From Aequorivita sp. (lineage in GTDB: Bacteria; Bacteroidota; Bacteroidia; Flavobacteriales; Flavobacteriaceae), in assembly GCA_002733915.1 (NCBI GenBank), contig NVXN01000002.1, positions 112,765 to 119,267 of the forward strand: a DNA stretch of 6,503 bases. The letters are read 5' to 3'. Positions 5,695-6,503 of this stretch are shown one piece after another. Positions within the stretch are counted from its first letter, which is position 1, and the number at the start of each line of letters is the position of its first letter. The translations under genes were made by a program, and so were the position numbers. Under the pieces are notes generated by a model that was not told the origin of the DNA, searched no databases, and saw only the letters and a program-made list of their open reading frames with translations.

Positions 5695-6503
5695 TTATAA
5701 ATGCTGCACTTCGCCTTCGTGTGCTTCGTGCTCTGCGTGCGTTTCGCTTGCAAAGCCGAAATATAAGGCTGCCAACATTGTGAAAATATATGCCTGTAGC
5801 AATGCTACCAATAATTCAATAAGTGAAATGGCAAACGAAAGTCCGAAAGACAATGGTCCGCCGATCCAGCTTTTGAAAATAAATATCAAACCAATCAAAC
5901 TCATCAATACCACGTGGCCCGCCGTCATGTTCGCGTACAAACGGATAAGCAGCGCAAATGGCTTAATGAACAATCCTAAAATTTCGATAGGAACGAGAAT
6001 AATATAAATTAATATTTTTCCGGCCCAAGGCATTCCATCGCCAAGTGGGTCAAAAATGTGCTTCCAGTAATCTTTAGTTCCGGTGAACGTAGTAATCAAG
6101 AAAACGATAATTGCCAAAGCTGTTGTAACTGCAATATTGCCAGTAACATTTACCCCGAGTGGCGTTAGGCCGAACATATTCAAAAACCATATAAAGAAAA
6201 ATACGGTCAATAGGAACGGCATGTATTTTTTGTATTTATTCTCGCCAATGTTTGCGATAGCAATATCATCACGAATGTAAAGCACAATCGGCTCAAAGAA
6301 ACGACCGATCCCACGAGGAATGCTGCCGTTTTTGGCGTAGCTTTTGGCAAGGCTGCTAAACAACCAAATCAACAAAAGCCCCGTAACCAGCATCATTACA
6401 ACACTTTTGGTAATGGAAAGATCTAGCGGACGAATATTGGTAGGGTGGTGCGATTCATCATAATTGATGGTCCCTTCGGCATCGGTTCTGTATATTTTAC
6501 TGT
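5695..6503 (-). CDS. atpB: F-type ATP synthase subunit a (5' end beyond window)
   Basis: Stator subunit of Fo that provides the two proton half-channels next to the c-ring. 268 residues are visible. The reading frame stays open to the right edge, so the internal ATG at 6396 is not the start. Upstream residues (DESHHPTNIRPLDLSITKSV) match the lumenal region that precedes the first helix in the long Bacteroidota forms. Five to six hydrophobic segments are seen. The essential arginine is in LLIRLYANMTAGHVVL (codon 5941-5943), equivalent to E. coli Arg210. The residue at the E. coli Glu219 position is His, and the position of His245 is Glu (SLIELLVALLQ), seven residues before Gln (Gln252 equivalent): a swap also known from mitochondrial subunit a. 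The tail SETHAEHEAHEGEVQHL is His/Glu-rich. The operon promoter and any atpI-like gene are off the window. Confidence 0.97.
   Translation of the reverse strand, partial: SKIYRTDAEGTINYDESHHPTNIRPLDLSITKSVVMMLVTGLLLIWLFSSLAKSYAKNGSIPRGIGRFFEPIVLYIRDDIAIANIGENKYKKYMPFLLTVFFFIWFLNMFGLTPLGVNVTGNIAVTTALAIIVFLITTFTGTKDYWKHIFDPLGDGMPWAGKILIYIILVPIEILGLFIKPFALLIRLYANMTAGHVVLMSLIGLIFIFKSWIGGPLSFGLSFAISLIELLVALLQAYIFTMLAALYFGFASETHAEHEAHEGEVQHL

Overview
The window is a chromosomal segment that looks like a member of the Bacteroidota, most likely a flavobacterium. The grounds are a moderately AT-rich sequence, A/T-rich gene leaders without Shine-Dalgarno motifs, the F-type ATP synthase gene order a-c-b-delta-alpha-gamma ending without beta or epsilon, a Bacteroidota-style subunit a with a His/Glu-rich tail, and interspersed repeats of a kind often seen between genes in this phylum. 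All real genes lie on the minus strand, so transcription runs from high to low coordinates.

Right-hand part (6503 down to 1725): the ATP synthase operon. It starts inside atpB (subunit a, N-terminus beyond the window) and continues with atpE (c), atpF (b), atpH (delta), atpA (alpha) and atpG (gamma). A hairpin with a T-tract just after atpG closes the operon. The beta (atpD) and epsilon (atpC) genes are absent here and must lie elsewhere. Membrane Fo genes come first, then the stator (b, delta), then the catalytic head and rotor. Key residues are visible: the subunit-a arginine, Glu53 of subunit c, and the P-loop and arginine finger of alpha. Subunit c has no sodium-site residues, so proton coupling is expected.

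The gaps inside this operon are not empty. The b-delta gap is 4 nt and the a-c gap is 32 nt of unstructured A/T. The three longer gaps (c-b 108 nt, delta-alpha 53 nt, alpha-gamma 86 nt) each hold an inverted repeat. The delta-alpha and alpha-gamma ones look like mobile or interspersed repeat types; the c-b one can form two alternative foldings.

Left-hand part (1643 down to 1): a tight three-gene cluster behind the terminator. It encodes a predicted 173-residue lipoprotein of unknown function, a small single-domain cupin, and a D-2-hydroxyacid dehydrogenase of the phosphoglycerate dehydrogenase type that runs off the left edge. Spacings of 2-3 nt suggest one transcript. What joins these three genes functionally is not evident.

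I see no prophage, CRISPR array, tRNA/rRNA, insertion sequence or defence genes. The coding content is ordinary housekeeping; the noteworthy material is the repeat and hairpin structure between the ATP synthase genes.
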